Shown one piece after another: positions 1 through 5,581 of a stretch of 5,581 nucleotides of DNA. Within the stretch, counting starts at the first letter, position 1. Each line of letters begins with the position of its first letter. Origin of the DNA: Microbacteriaceae bacterium (GTDB lineage Bacteria > Actinomycetota > Actinomycetes > Actinomycetales > Microbacteriaceae). A model generated the notes under the pieces. It had not been told where the DNA came from, made no database searches, and saw only the letters and a list, made by a program, of their open reading frames with translations. The DNA lies in the NCBI GenBank assembly GCA_025463665.1, contig JAODAY010000193.1:1-5581 (forward strand). Reading direction: 5' to 3'. The position numbers were made by a program, and so were the translations under genes.

Positions 1-421
1 GATGGCGGCCCTCTACCTCGCGGCAGACGTCATGCTCGTCACCGCCCTGCGCGACGGCATGAACCTCGTCGCCAAGGAGTATGTCGCCGCCCGGTTCGAC
101 GACGACGGGGTTCTCGTGCTGAGCGAGTTCGCCGGCGCATCCGACGAGCTCAAGCGCGCGCTGCGCATCAACCCGCACGACATCGACGGGCTCAAGGAGA
201 CCATGCTGCAGGCAATCGCGATGACGAAGCGCGAGAGGTCCGCGCGCATGCGGTCGCTCCGCAAGCGAGTGCTCGAGTACGACGTCGCGCGCTGGTCGAC
301 GACATTCCTCTCCACCCTCTCCGGGGTGCGTGGCGACCGCACCGACGTTCCCGAGACGGAGGACCCGCTGGGCGACTTGGAATGGACAGTCGACCGGATG
401 CCGCGGGGTTCGGGCCTGTAA
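1..421 (+). CDS. otsA: Trehalose-6-phosphate synthase, C-terminal part (5' truncated)
   Basis: OtsA is a cytoplasmic GT20 glycosyltransferase that joins glucose from UDP-glucose to glucose-6-phosphate, giving trehalose-6-phosphate. Only the last 139 or so residues are here. The ATG at position 2 is an internal methionine, because the sequence starts in the middle of the C-terminal Rossmann domain. The visible family signature is DVMLVTALRDGMNLVAKEYV at local residues 9-28; in this family the RDGMNLVAKE stretch contacts the UDP-glucose donor. It is followed by VLVLSEFAGASDEL (38-50) and by INPHDIDGL (56-64), where related enzymes usually have VNPYD. A basic helix with repeated arginines (about 76-98) and the ARW segment complete the fold. 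The last 30 residues, from about 110, are a hydrophilic acidic tail of no recognised function. The gene stops with TAA at 419-421, which shares one base with the otsB start, so the two are probably translated together. The family call is very secure. Confidence 0.95.
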   Translation, partial: MAALYLAADVMLVTALRDGMNLVAKEYVAARFDDDGVLVLSEFAGASDELKRALRINPHDIDGLKETMLQAIAMTKRERSARMRSLRKRVLEYDVARWSTTFLSTLSGVRGDRTDVPETEDPLGDLEWTVDRMPRGSGL

Positions 422-1236
422 TGGTCGATGTCGACACCCCTCCACCGTTCTCGCGAGTGCCCGAGCCACTCGTCGGCGCCCTGCGGGAGATCACCCGCAC
501 CAGGAAGCTCCTCGTTGCGCTCGACTTCGACGGCACGCTCGCGCCCGAGGTCGACGACCCGGAGCGCGCGCGGGCACTGCCCGCCGCCCGCGCCGCGGTG
601 CTGCGCCTGCTCGAGATGCCCCACACTCGTGTCGCGCTCGTCTCGGGGCGCTCGCTCGCGAGCCTGGAACGCGTGTCGCAGCTGCCCGACAACGCGCTGC
701 TCGTCGGGTCGCACGGCATCGAGATTCGTCTCGACGACCCGAACGACATCATCGGGCTCGACGCCGCAGAGCTCGCGCGCGTCGCGGTGCTGAAGAAGGT
801 GCTCACCGGGGTGGCCGACTCCATTGACGAGGTCTGGCTCGAGTCGAAGCCGGCGGGGTTCGCCCTGCACACGAGGCTCGCGACCGAACACAACTCGCGC
901 GTCGCCCACCTCGTCGCGCGGAGTGAGGCGGCGGCCGAGCTCGACGACCTCACGGTGCGCCACGGCAAGGACGTGCTCGAGTTCTCCGTGCGCTCGACGA
1001 CGAAGGGCGAGGCGATTGAGCATCTGCGCGCGTACACCGGTGCGACCGCGGTGTTCTTCGCCGGCGACGACGTGACAGACGAAGACGGCTTCGCGGCGCT
1101 TGGCGCCGACGACCTCGGGCTCAAGGCGGGCGAGGGCTCTACCCTGGCGAACCACCGCGTCGCGGGGCCGGTCGAGGTTGCCCGGGTGCTCTCGCTGCTC
1201 GCAGACTTTCGCGAGGGCGACGTGCACGAGCAGTAA
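421..1236 (+). CDS. otsB: Trehalose-6-phosphate phosphatase
   Basis: OtsB removes the phosphate from trehalose-6-phosphate to give trehalose, the second step after OtsA, in the cytoplasm. The 271-residue length is normal for bacterial OtsB. It is a HAD-superfamily phosphatase. Motif I is DFDGTL, with the nucleophile Asp35 and the acid/base Asp37. Motif II is ALVSGRS, with Ser75. Motif III probably uses Lys195 in TTKGEAI. Motif IV is FAGDDVTDEDGF (residues 213-224), with the Mg-binding acidic residues Asp216, Asp217 and probably Asp220. The cap domain between motifs II and III carries GSHGIE (96-101) and ESKPAGFALHTR (141-152), which match substrate-binding segments of the family. I chose the ATG at 421 because it overlaps the otsA stop as TAATG, which suits coupled translation. 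An in-frame ATG at 382 would add 13 unconserved residues inside otsA. No strong Shine-Dalgarno sequence precedes 421, only a G-rich run. All catalytic residues are present, so it should be active. Confidence 0.96.
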   Translation: MVDVDTPPPFSRVPEPLVGALREITRTRKLLVALDFDGTLAPEVDDPERARALPAARAAVLRLLEMPHTRVALVSGRSLASLERVSQLPDNALLVGSHGIEIRLDDPNDIIGLDAAELARVAVLKKVLTGVADSIDEVWLESKPAGFALHTRLATEHNSRVAHLVARSEAAAELDDLTVRHGKDVLEFSVRSTTKGEAIEHLRAYTGATAVFFAGDDVTDEDGFAALGADDLGLKAGEGSTLANHRVAGPVEVARVLSLLADFREGDVHEQ

Positions 1237-1289
1237 CGCTCGATCGACCTGACCGCTCGAGCGGGGCCGCCCGCACGCGGCGGCTGCCC
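1237..1289 (+). terminator. Probable otsAB transcription terminator (tandem hairpins)
   Basis: Directly after the otsB TAA, CGCTCGA (1237-1243) can pair with TCGAGCG (1257-1263). Alternatively the 12-base perfect palindrome CCGCTCGAGCGG (1253-1264) can fold on itself. A second hairpin follows: GCCGCC (1266-1271) pairs with GGCGGC (1279-1284) around a 7-base loop, and it can be extended by GGG (1263-1265) with CCC (1287-1289) across a TG bulge. There is no clear run of T after it (GTTCACTG follows), which is common among GC-rich actinobacterial terminators but lowers certainty. Its position at the only gap between two functional groups supports the call. It could instead be a structured leader or a protein-binding palindrome. 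Confidence 0.5.
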
Positions 1290-1297
1290 GTTCACTG

Positions 1298-1303
1298 TAA
1301 ACT
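1298..1303 (+). promoter_or_regulatory. Candidate -10 element of the mrp operon promoter
   Basis: TAAACT, within ACTGTAAACTGG, fits the actinobacterial -10 pattern TAnnnT and is among the few AT-containing stretches between otsB and mrpA. It lies just after the hairpins and would place transcription start near 1310, with a leader of about 70 bases. No good -35 hexamer sits about 17 bases upstream; that region is the arm of the second hairpin. This is a weak prediction resting on position and a short match. Confidence 0.27.
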
Positions 1304-1337
1304 GGGCTCGCGGCTTCAGGGATCTTTCCCGGGTAAT

Positions 1338-1376
1338 CTCCAGCGACGTGTACTTGCCGCACCTACGCACTGGGAG
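1338..1376 (+). promoter_or_regulatory. Possible leader stem covering the mrpA ribosome binding site
   Basis: CTCCAG (1338-1343) is complementary to CTGGGAG (1370-1376) with one bulged G, giving six base pairs that include most of the mrpA Shine-Dalgarno sequence. GTG (1348-1350) and CAC (1360-1362) could pair within the enclosed loop. If it forms, the stem would hide the ribosome binding site. I do not recognise any known riboswitch class here, and such short pairings are frequent by chance in GC-rich DNA. Confidence 0.2.
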
Positions 1377-1377
1377 G
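1372..1377 (+). promoter_or_regulatory. mrpA ribosome binding site
   Basis: GGGAGG lies four bases before the ATG at 1382 and is the strongest Shine-Dalgarno match in the window. A second in-frame ATG at 1391 would be 13 bases away, so 1382 is the better start. The strong site suits the first gene of an operon whose later genes have weak sites and overlap their predecessors. Confidence 0.75.
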
Positions 1378-1381
1378 CCGC

Positions 1382-4237
1382 ATGCTCGCAATGCTCATTG
1401 CATTCGGACTGTGCGCGCTCGCCTTGCCCCCGCTCACCCGGGTTCTCGGGCGACGGGTGTTTCTCGTCGGGGCACTCGTGCCGACCGCGGCGTTCGTGCA
1501 CACCGTCTTCGCCTCGCCGTCGGTGGTCGGTGGCGGCCGGGTCGAGCAGGTGGTGCCGTGGGTGCCCCAGTTGGATCTGTCGCTCGCGCTGCGCCTCGAC
1601 ACGCTCTCGTGGGTGCTCGCGCTCGTCGTCACCGGCGTCGGCGCTCTCGTTCTCGTCTATTGCGCGTTCTACTTCTCCGACGCCGAAGAGGGCCTCGGGC
1701 GCTTCGCCGCCACACTGCTCGGCTTCGCGGGCGCGATGTACGGCCTCGTCATCGCCGATGACGTCTACTTGCTCTTCGTCTTCTGGGAGGCGACGAGCGT
1801 TCTCTCCTACCTGCTGATCGGGCACTCCACCGCGCGCAAAGCCAGCAGGGGCGCCGCGCTGCAGGCGCTGCTGGTGACCACGTTCGGCGGGCTCGTCATG
1901 CTCGTCGGCCTCGTGCTGCTCTCGGTGGAGACGGGCACGTCGCGGCTGTCGGAGATCGTCGCCGCGGCCCCGGCCGGACCGCTCGTCACGACGGCCGTCA
2001 TCCTCGTGCTCGTGGGGGCCATGTCGAAGTCGGCCATCGTGCCCTTCCACTTCTGGCTTCCCTCCGCCATGGCCGCGCCCACTCCGGTCAGCGCCTACCT
2101 GCACGCCGCGGCGATGGTGAAGGCGGGCATCTACCTCCTCGCCCGTCTCGCGCCCGGTTTCGCCGACGTGCCCGGATGGCGGGAGATCGTCGTCGGGTTC
2201 GGCGTCGTGACGATGCTGTTCGGCGCCTGGACCGCGCTGCGCCAGACCGACCTCAAGCTCGTGCTCGCCTACGGAACCGTCAGCCAGCTCGGCTTTCTCA
2301 TGGTCGTGACCGGGTACGGCACCCGGGATGCCGCACTCGCGGGTCTCGCCCTGCTGCTCGCCCACGCGCTGTACAAGAGCACGCTGTTCCTCACGGTCGG
2401 CATCATCGACCATCGCGCGGGCACCCGCGATCTGCGCAAGCTCTCCGGGCTCGGTCGTGAGGCGCCCGTGCTCGCCACCGTCACGGCTCTCGCCCTCGTC
2501 TCGATGATCGGTCTGCCCCCGGCATTCGGATTCGTGGCCAAGGAGGCCGTGTTCACGGCCCTGCTCCACGATGCGGTCGCGGGCGGCTCCCTCGGCTGGG
2601 TCGCGCTGGTCGGCGTCGCCGCAGGCTCCGTGCTCACCGTCGCCTACAGTGCTCGGTTCTTCTGGGGCGCGTTCTATCGCAAGCCCGGTGTCGAACCCGT
2701 GCGCAAGGCCCGCGTGAGCGCCCGCTTCTCCTTCTCGCCCGCCCTCCTCGCGGCCAGCGGCGTCGTACTCGGCGTCTCCGCCGCGTTCGTCGACCCCCTC
2801 CTCTCCGGGTACTCCACCACGATCCCGGCGGAGGGGGAGAGCTACCACCTCGCTCTCTGGCACGGCCTCGAGCCGGCGCTGGGCATCTCCGCCGCGACAC
2901 TCCTGCTCGGCGCTCTCGTCTTTCTCTGGCGCGGACGCCGCACCTCCTTCACCCGGCCGTCGGGTCTCACCGCGGCCGGCTCCTACTCGGGCGTGCTGCG
3001 CTCGGTGGACCGCGTGGCGGCGCGCACGACGAGCCTCACCCAGCGCGGCTCGCTGCCCTTCTACCTCGGGGTGATCTTTCTCGTCTTCGTCGGCTGCGTC
3101 GGCGCCGCGCTCATCGCGAACCGGTCATGGCCGCGCGACCTCAAGCTCTGGGACTTTCCCGGGCAGGCCGCGATCGGCGTCGTGATGATCATCGCGGCCC
3201 TCGCGGCGACACGCGCCACCAAGCGGTTCCAGGCCGTCGTGCTCGTCGGCGTCACAGGCTACGGCATGGCCTCGCTCTTCGCCCTCGAGGGTGCACCCGA
3301 CCTCGCCCTCACCCAGGTGCTCGTCGAGGTCGTCACCCTCGTCGCGTTCGTGCTCGTGCTGCGCCGGCTGCCGGCGCGGCTCGGCACCCGGAACGGCTCA
3401 CGGAACGCCGCCCTGCGTGCGGGCATCGCGGTCGCCGTCGGCGCGATCATGGCGACCGTCGCTGTCGTCGCCCTGGCCGCGCGCAACCGCCTTCCCATCT
3501 CGCTCGCCTGGCCGGATCTCGCCTACACCGGGGGTCACGGCCGCAACGTCGTCAACGTCGCCCTCGTCGACCTGCGCGGCTGGGACACGATGGGCGAGCT
3601 CTCGGTCATCATCGTGGCGGCCACGGGCGTCGCGAGCCTCGTCTTCATCAGCGGCCGGAGCGACAACCTGCGCCGCATACCCCGACGTGAGGCGCGGGAC
3701 ACCATCCGCGCGAGGCGGCGTGAGGAGGGCGACGAGGCACGCTCCTCGTGGCTGCTCGCCGGCCGCACCCTCGCCGCGGGCAACCGCTCCATTCTGCTCG
3801 AGGTCGTTGTGCGCCTCACCTTCCACCCGATCATCGTGGTCTCGGTCTACCTGCTGTTCGCGGGCCACAACCTCCCGGGTGGCGGCTTCGCCGGAGGACT
3901 CGTTGCAGGCCTCGCGCTCGTCGCGCGCTACCTCGCCGGCGGCAGGCACGAACTCGGGGCGGCGGCGCCCGTCGACGCCGGCAAGATGCTCGGTGCCGGC
4001 CTCCTGCTGGCCGTGGGTGCGGCGCTCGTGCCGATGTTCTTCGGCCAGAGCGCGCTCACGTCGTCGTTCTTCGAGGGCGAGGTGTGGCCGTTCGGTCACG
4101 TCGAGTTCGTGACATCCACCATCTTCGATGTCGGGGTCTACCTCGTGGTCGTCGGCCTCGTGCTCGACGTGCTGCGCAGCCTCGGCGCCGAGGTCGACAG
4201 GCAGCAGGACCACGAGCTCTCGACGGTGGCGTCATGA
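1382..4237 (+). CDS. mrpA: Mrp-type cation/proton antiporter subunit A, fused to subunit B
   Basis: This is the largest subunit of the Mrp (Mnh/Sha/Pha) antiporter, an integral membrane protein related to complex I subunit NuoL. At 951 residues it is about 150 longer than a stand-alone MrpA because an MnhB domain follows. Residues 1-510 or so form the NuoL/proton_antipo part. Conserved charged residues of the ion pathway are visible: Glu136 in FWEATS, Lys216 in MSKSA with His223, Lys247 in MVKAG, His328 and Lys332 in AHALYKS, and Lys387 in FVAKE. Residues about 555-757 are the MbhD/MbhE-like C-terminal part, with LEGAPDLALTQ (635-645, Glu636 and Asp640) and NVALVDLRGWDTMGE (725-739). Residues from about 800 are MnhB. 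A cytoplasmic-looking Arg-rich linker (759-787) joins them. The gene opens the operon after a strong ribosome binding site, and its TGA overlaps the mrpC start as ATGA. The transported ion (Na+, K+ or other) cannot be read from the sequence. Confidence 0.96.
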   Translation: MLAMLIAFGLCALALPPLTRVLGRRVFLVGALVPTAAFVHTVFASPSVVGGGRVEQVVPWVPQLDLSLALRLDTLSWVLALVVTGVGALVLVYCAFYFSDAEEGLGRFAATLLGFAGAMYGLVIADDVYLLFVFWEATSVLSYLLIGHSTARKASRGAALQALLVTTFGGLVMLVGLVLLSVETGTSRLSEIVAAAPAGPLVTTAVILVLVGAMSKSAIVPFHFWLPSAMAAPTPVSAYLHAAAMVKAGIYLLARLAPGFADVPGWREIVVGFGVVTMLFGAWTALRQTDLKLVLAYGTVSQLGFLMVVTGYGTRDAALAGLALLLAHALYKSTLFLTVGIIDHRAGTRDLRKLSGLGREAPVLATVTALALVSMIGLPPAFGFVAKEAVFTALLHDAVAGGSLGWVALVGVAAGSVLTVAYSARFFWGAFYRKPGVEPVRKARVSARFSFSPALLAASGVVLGVSAAFVDPLLSGYSTTIPAEGESYHLALWHGLEPALGISAATLLLGALVFLWRGRRTSFTRPSGLTAAGSYSGVLRSVDRVAARTTSLTQRGSLPFYLGVIFLVFVGCVGAALIANRSWPRDLKLWDFPGQAAIGVVMIIAALAATRATKRFQAVVLVGVTGYGMASLFALEGAPDLALTQVLVEVVTLVAFVLVLRRLPARLGTRNGSRNAALRAGIAVAVGAIMATVAVVALAARNRLPISLAWPDLAYTGGHGRNVVNVALVDLRGWDTMGELSVIIVAATGVASLVFISGRSDNLRRIPRREARDTIRARRREEGDEARSSWLLAGRTLAAGNRSILLEVVVRLTFHPIIVVSVYLLFAGHNLPGGGFAGGLVAGLALVARYLAGGRHELGAAAPVDAGKMLGAGLLLAVGAALVPMFFGQSALTSSFFEGEVWPFGHVEFVTSTIFDVGVYLVVVGLVLDVLRSLGAEVDRQQDHELSTVAS
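3782..4237 (+). other. MnhB (MrpB) domain at the C-terminus of the mrpA product
   Basis: This marks the MrpB part of the fusion, residues 801-951. It begins with a transmembrane helix around LTFHPIIVVSVYLLFAG and carries the MnhB hallmark GHNLPGGGFAGGL (828-840). Three further hydrophobic segments follow, at roughly 836-851, 866-885 and 906-930, and then a short hydrophilic end. In Bacillus-type mrp operons MrpB is a separate gene of about 140 codons directly after mrpA. Here no separate mrpB exists, since mrpC follows at once. MrpA-MrpB fusions are known in other bacteria, so the fusion is not itself new. Confidence 0.93.
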
Positions 4238-4656
4238 ACAGTTCCCTCGTGCTCATCGCCGTCATGGCGGTGCTCTACGCCTGCGGCGTCTACCTCATGC
4301 TCGAGCGCAGCATGACGCGCGTGCTGCTCGGCTTCCTTCTCGTCGGCAACGCCACCAACCTGCTGCTGCTCACCATGGTGGGCGACGTGGGCTCCGCCCC
4401 GATCGTCGAGGACGGGGTGGGCGCCGAGGAGATGACCGACCCGATGCCTGAGGCGCTCATCCTCACCGCGATCGTGATCACCTTCGGGGTCTCGGCGTTC
4501 CTCATGGCGCTCATCTACCGGTCCTGGCGGCTCGAGCGCGAAGACGACGTCGACGACGACGCCGACGATGTCGCCCTCCGCAGCGGAGACGTCGCCGAAA
4601 TCGGCGAAGCACTCGACACGACCACCGAAGACACGGAATTCGGGGTGCCCCGGTGA
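4234..4656 (+). CDS. mrpC: Mrp-type cation/proton antiporter subunit C
   Basis: MrpC is a small membrane subunit related to complex I NuoK and sits between the antiporter-like subunits. The 140-residue product has three hydrophobic segments at about 4-23, 29-50 and 72-96. The family features YLMLERSMTRVLLGFLLVGN (20-39) and TNLLLL are present, as is DPMPEALILTAIVITFG (69-85). Well-studied MrpC proteins usually read DPLPQALVLTAIVI there, so Glu73 replaces a Gln. The last 40 residues form a strongly acidic tail (16 Asp or Glu from 101 on, starting EREDDVDDDADD), which makes the protein longer than the roughly 113 residues of Bacillus MrpC. The ATG overlaps the mrpA stop as ATGA, preceded only by a weak GGTGG. 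The open frame extends upstream inside mrpA, but that part has no MrpC similarity, so 4234 is the start. Confidence 0.95.
   Translation: MNSSLVLIAVMAVLYACGVYLMLERSMTRVLLGFLLVGNATNLLLLTMVGDVGSAPIVEDGVGAEEMTDPMPEALILTAIVITFGVSAFLMALIYRSWRLEREDDVDDDADDVALRSGDVAEIGEALDTTTEDTEFGVPR
4641..4652 (+). promoter_or_regulatory. Small hairpin over the mrpD ribosome binding region
   Basis: CGGG (4641-4644) can pair with CCCG (4649-4652) around a GTGC loop, ending just before the mrpD GTG start at 4653. The only Shine-Dalgarno-like sequence for mrpD, GGGG at 4642-4645, lies in this stem and loop. Ribosomes finishing mrpC would open it, which would fit coupled translation. A four-pair stem may occur by chance. 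Confidence 0.22.
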
Positions 4657-5581
4657 ACGCCCTCGTGCCCCTCGTCGTCATTCTGCCGCTGCTCGGCGCG
4701 GCATCCGCCCTCATCCTCGGCAGGCACCCGCGCCTGCAGCGCATCGTCGCCCTCGGGGCGCTCAGCGCGGTGCTCGCGGTCGGCATCGTGCTGCTCGTCG
4801 TCGTCGACGGGGCGTCGCCGCTCGTCGTCGAGGTGGGCGGCTGGGATGCTCCGTTCGGCATCGTGCTCGTTGTCGACCGGCTCTCGGCGCTCATGGTCGT
4901 GGTCTCGGCGGTGGTTCTGCTCGCGGTGCTGGTGTTCTCCGTCGGTCAGGGTCTCGCCGACGGCGACGAGGAGACCCCCGTCTCGATCTATTTTCCGACC
5001 TACCTCGTGCTCGCCGCCGGCGTCTTCAACGCCTTCATCGCCGGCGACCTCTTCAACCTCTACGTCGGTTTCGAGATCCTTCTCGTGTCGAGCTACGTGC
5101 TCATCACCCTCGGCGGCACTGAGGCGCGAATCAGGGCGGGGGTCACCTACATTGTCGTGAGCCTCGTGTCGTCGCTCCTGTTCCTCGCCGCGATCGCGAT
5201 GATCTACGGAGCGGTCGGCACCGTCAACATCGCGCAGATCTCTGTGCGCATGTCCGAGATCCCGGTCGACGTGCAGATCATCCTGCACGTCATGCTGCTC
5301 GTGGCGTTCGGCATCAAGGCTGCGGTATTCCCGCTCTCATTCTGGCTGCCCGACTCCTACCCGACCGCCCCCGCTCCGGTGACCGCGGTCTTCGCCGGGC
5401 TCCTGACCAAGGTCGGTGTCTACGCGATCATCCGCACCGAGACGGTGCTCTTCCCCGGACCCGAGTTGAACCAGTTCCTGATGGTGCTCGCCCTGCTGAC
5501 GATGGTGGTTGGCGTGCTCGGCGCCGTCGCACAGGCGGACATCAAGAGAATGCTCTCCTTCACCCTCGTGAGCCACATCGG
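4653..5581 (+). CDS. mrpD: Mrp-type cation/proton antiporter subunit D (3' truncated)
   Basis: MrpD is the second antiporter-like membrane subunit of the Mrp complex, related to complex I NuoM/NuoN. The reading frame starts at GTG 4653, whose last two bases belong to the mrpC TGA (GTGA), and is open to the window end. This gives 309 codons of an expected 490-510. The start MNALVPLVVILPLLGAASAL is a typical first helix for the family. Further hydrophobic segments lie at about 31-52, 69-98, 113-130, 132-152, 162-186, 206-228, 240-260 and 273-293. Key residues are Glu141 in VGFEILLVSSY, Lys222 in FGIKAAVFPLSFWLP, Lys253 in LLTKVGVY, and Asp296 and Lys298 in QADIKRML. The Glu-Lys-Lys spacing (81 and 31 residues) nearly matches that in MrpA (80 and 31), as expected for paralogues. 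No defect is seen in the part present. mrpE, mrpF and mrpG should follow outside the window. Confidence 0.95.
   Translation, partial: MNALVPLVVILPLLGAASALILGRHPRLQRIVALGALSAVLAVGIVLLVVVDGASPLVVEVGGWDAPFGIVLVVDRLSALMVVVSAVVLLAVLVFSVGQGLADGDEETPVSIYFPTYLVLAAGVFNAFIAGDLFNLYVGFEILLVSSYVLITLGGTEARIRAGVTYIVVSLVSSLLFLAAIAMIYGAVGTVNIAQISVRMSEIPVDVQIILHVMLLVAFGIKAAVFPLSFWLPDSYPTAPAPVTAVFAGLLTKVGVYAIIRTETVLFPGPELNQFLMVLALLTMVVGVLGAVAQADIKRMLSFTLVSHI

Noticed and set aside
382..420. Earlier in-frame ATG for otsB at 382
   Set aside because: It would add 13 residues with no similarity to OtsB and overlap otsA by 40 bases. The TAATG junction at 419-423 is a typical coupled start.
13..2863. Long open frames on the minus strand (13-1362 and 1316-2863, 449 and 515 codons)
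   Set aside because: They lie antisense to otsA, otsB and mrpA, whose protein families are unmistakable. Their translations are rich in Arg, Glu, Gly and His without any domain pattern, as expected for mirror frames in GC-rich DNA where stop codons are rare.
3748..4233. Upstream in-frame extension of the mrpC reading frame
   Set aside because: The 162 extra codons are out of frame inside the MnhB domain of mrpA and encode an Arg-rich, low-complexity sequence. MrpC similarity begins exactly at the ATG at 4234.
4540..4575. GAC/GTC trinucleotide-like repeat in the mrpC tail
   Set aside because: It looks like a short repeat but is explained by codons for the Asp-rich tail (GAC with some GTC and GCC). 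The units are not regular enough to suggest a separate repeat element.
137..4849. Recurring GGATGC/GCATCC hexamers (137, 396, 2326, 4701, 4844)
   Set aside because: I noticed five copies on either strand and considered a genome-wide signal motif. At about 68% GC, chance predicts roughly four in this length, so there is no enrichment to report.
1..5581. Mobile elements, CRISPR arrays, tRNA or rRNA genes, toxin-antitoxin or defence genes
   Set aside because: I saw no terminal inverted repeats, transposase or integrase frames, spaced direct repeats, tRNA-like folds or frames of unknown families. Nearly all of the window is accounted for by otsA, otsB, mrpA, mrpC and mrpD.

Overview
The window is very GC-rich, with third codon positions almost all G or C. 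It uses ATG and GTG starts, and its genes lie on the + strand with overlapping stop/start junctions. Together with a fused MrpA-MrpB antiporter subunit, this suggests a high-GC actinobacterium. A Microbacteriaceae-like genome is my best guess, but the family is an inference from style and not from a marker gene. I see no sign of a mobile element, prophage, CRISPR array, tRNA or rRNA.

Layout: (1) Positions 1-421 hold the 3' end of a trehalose-6-phosphate synthase gene (otsA), cut off by the window edge. (2) Positions 421-1236 hold a complete trehalose-6-phosphate phosphatase gene (otsB), joined to otsA by a TAATG overlap. (3) Positions 1237-1381 are the only real intergenic gap. It contains two GC-rich hairpins next to the otsB stop (probable terminator), a weak -10-like element and a leader ending in a clear Shine-Dalgarno sequence. 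(4) Positions 1382-4237 hold mrpA, a 951-residue subunit with a MrpB (MnhB) domain fused at its C-terminus. (5) Positions 4234-4656 hold mrpC. (6) Positions 4653-5581 hold the first 309 codons of mrpD, which starts at GTG and runs off the right edge. The mrp genes overlap by 4 bases at each junction (ATGA, then GTGA) and are very probably one translationally coupled operon. mrpE, mrpF and mrpG are expected downstream.

How the genes fit together: OtsA and OtsB make the compatible solute trehalose in two cytoplasmic steps, from UDP-glucose and glucose-6-phosphate through trehalose-6-phosphate. The Mrp complex is a multi-subunit membrane cation/proton antiporter, related to the membrane arm of respiratory complex I, that exports Na+ (in some members K+) in exchange for protons. 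Side by side they suggest a locus for osmotic, salt and alkaline stress, although the hairpins between them suggest separate transcripts.

The genes are ordinary members of known families, and I do not find a convincing undescribed system. The points worth a second look are modest: the arginine-rich linker at the MrpA-MrpB fusion, the strongly acidic MrpC tail, a charged substitution in a conserved MrpC motif, and possible RNA structure at the mrpA and mrpD ribosome binding sites.
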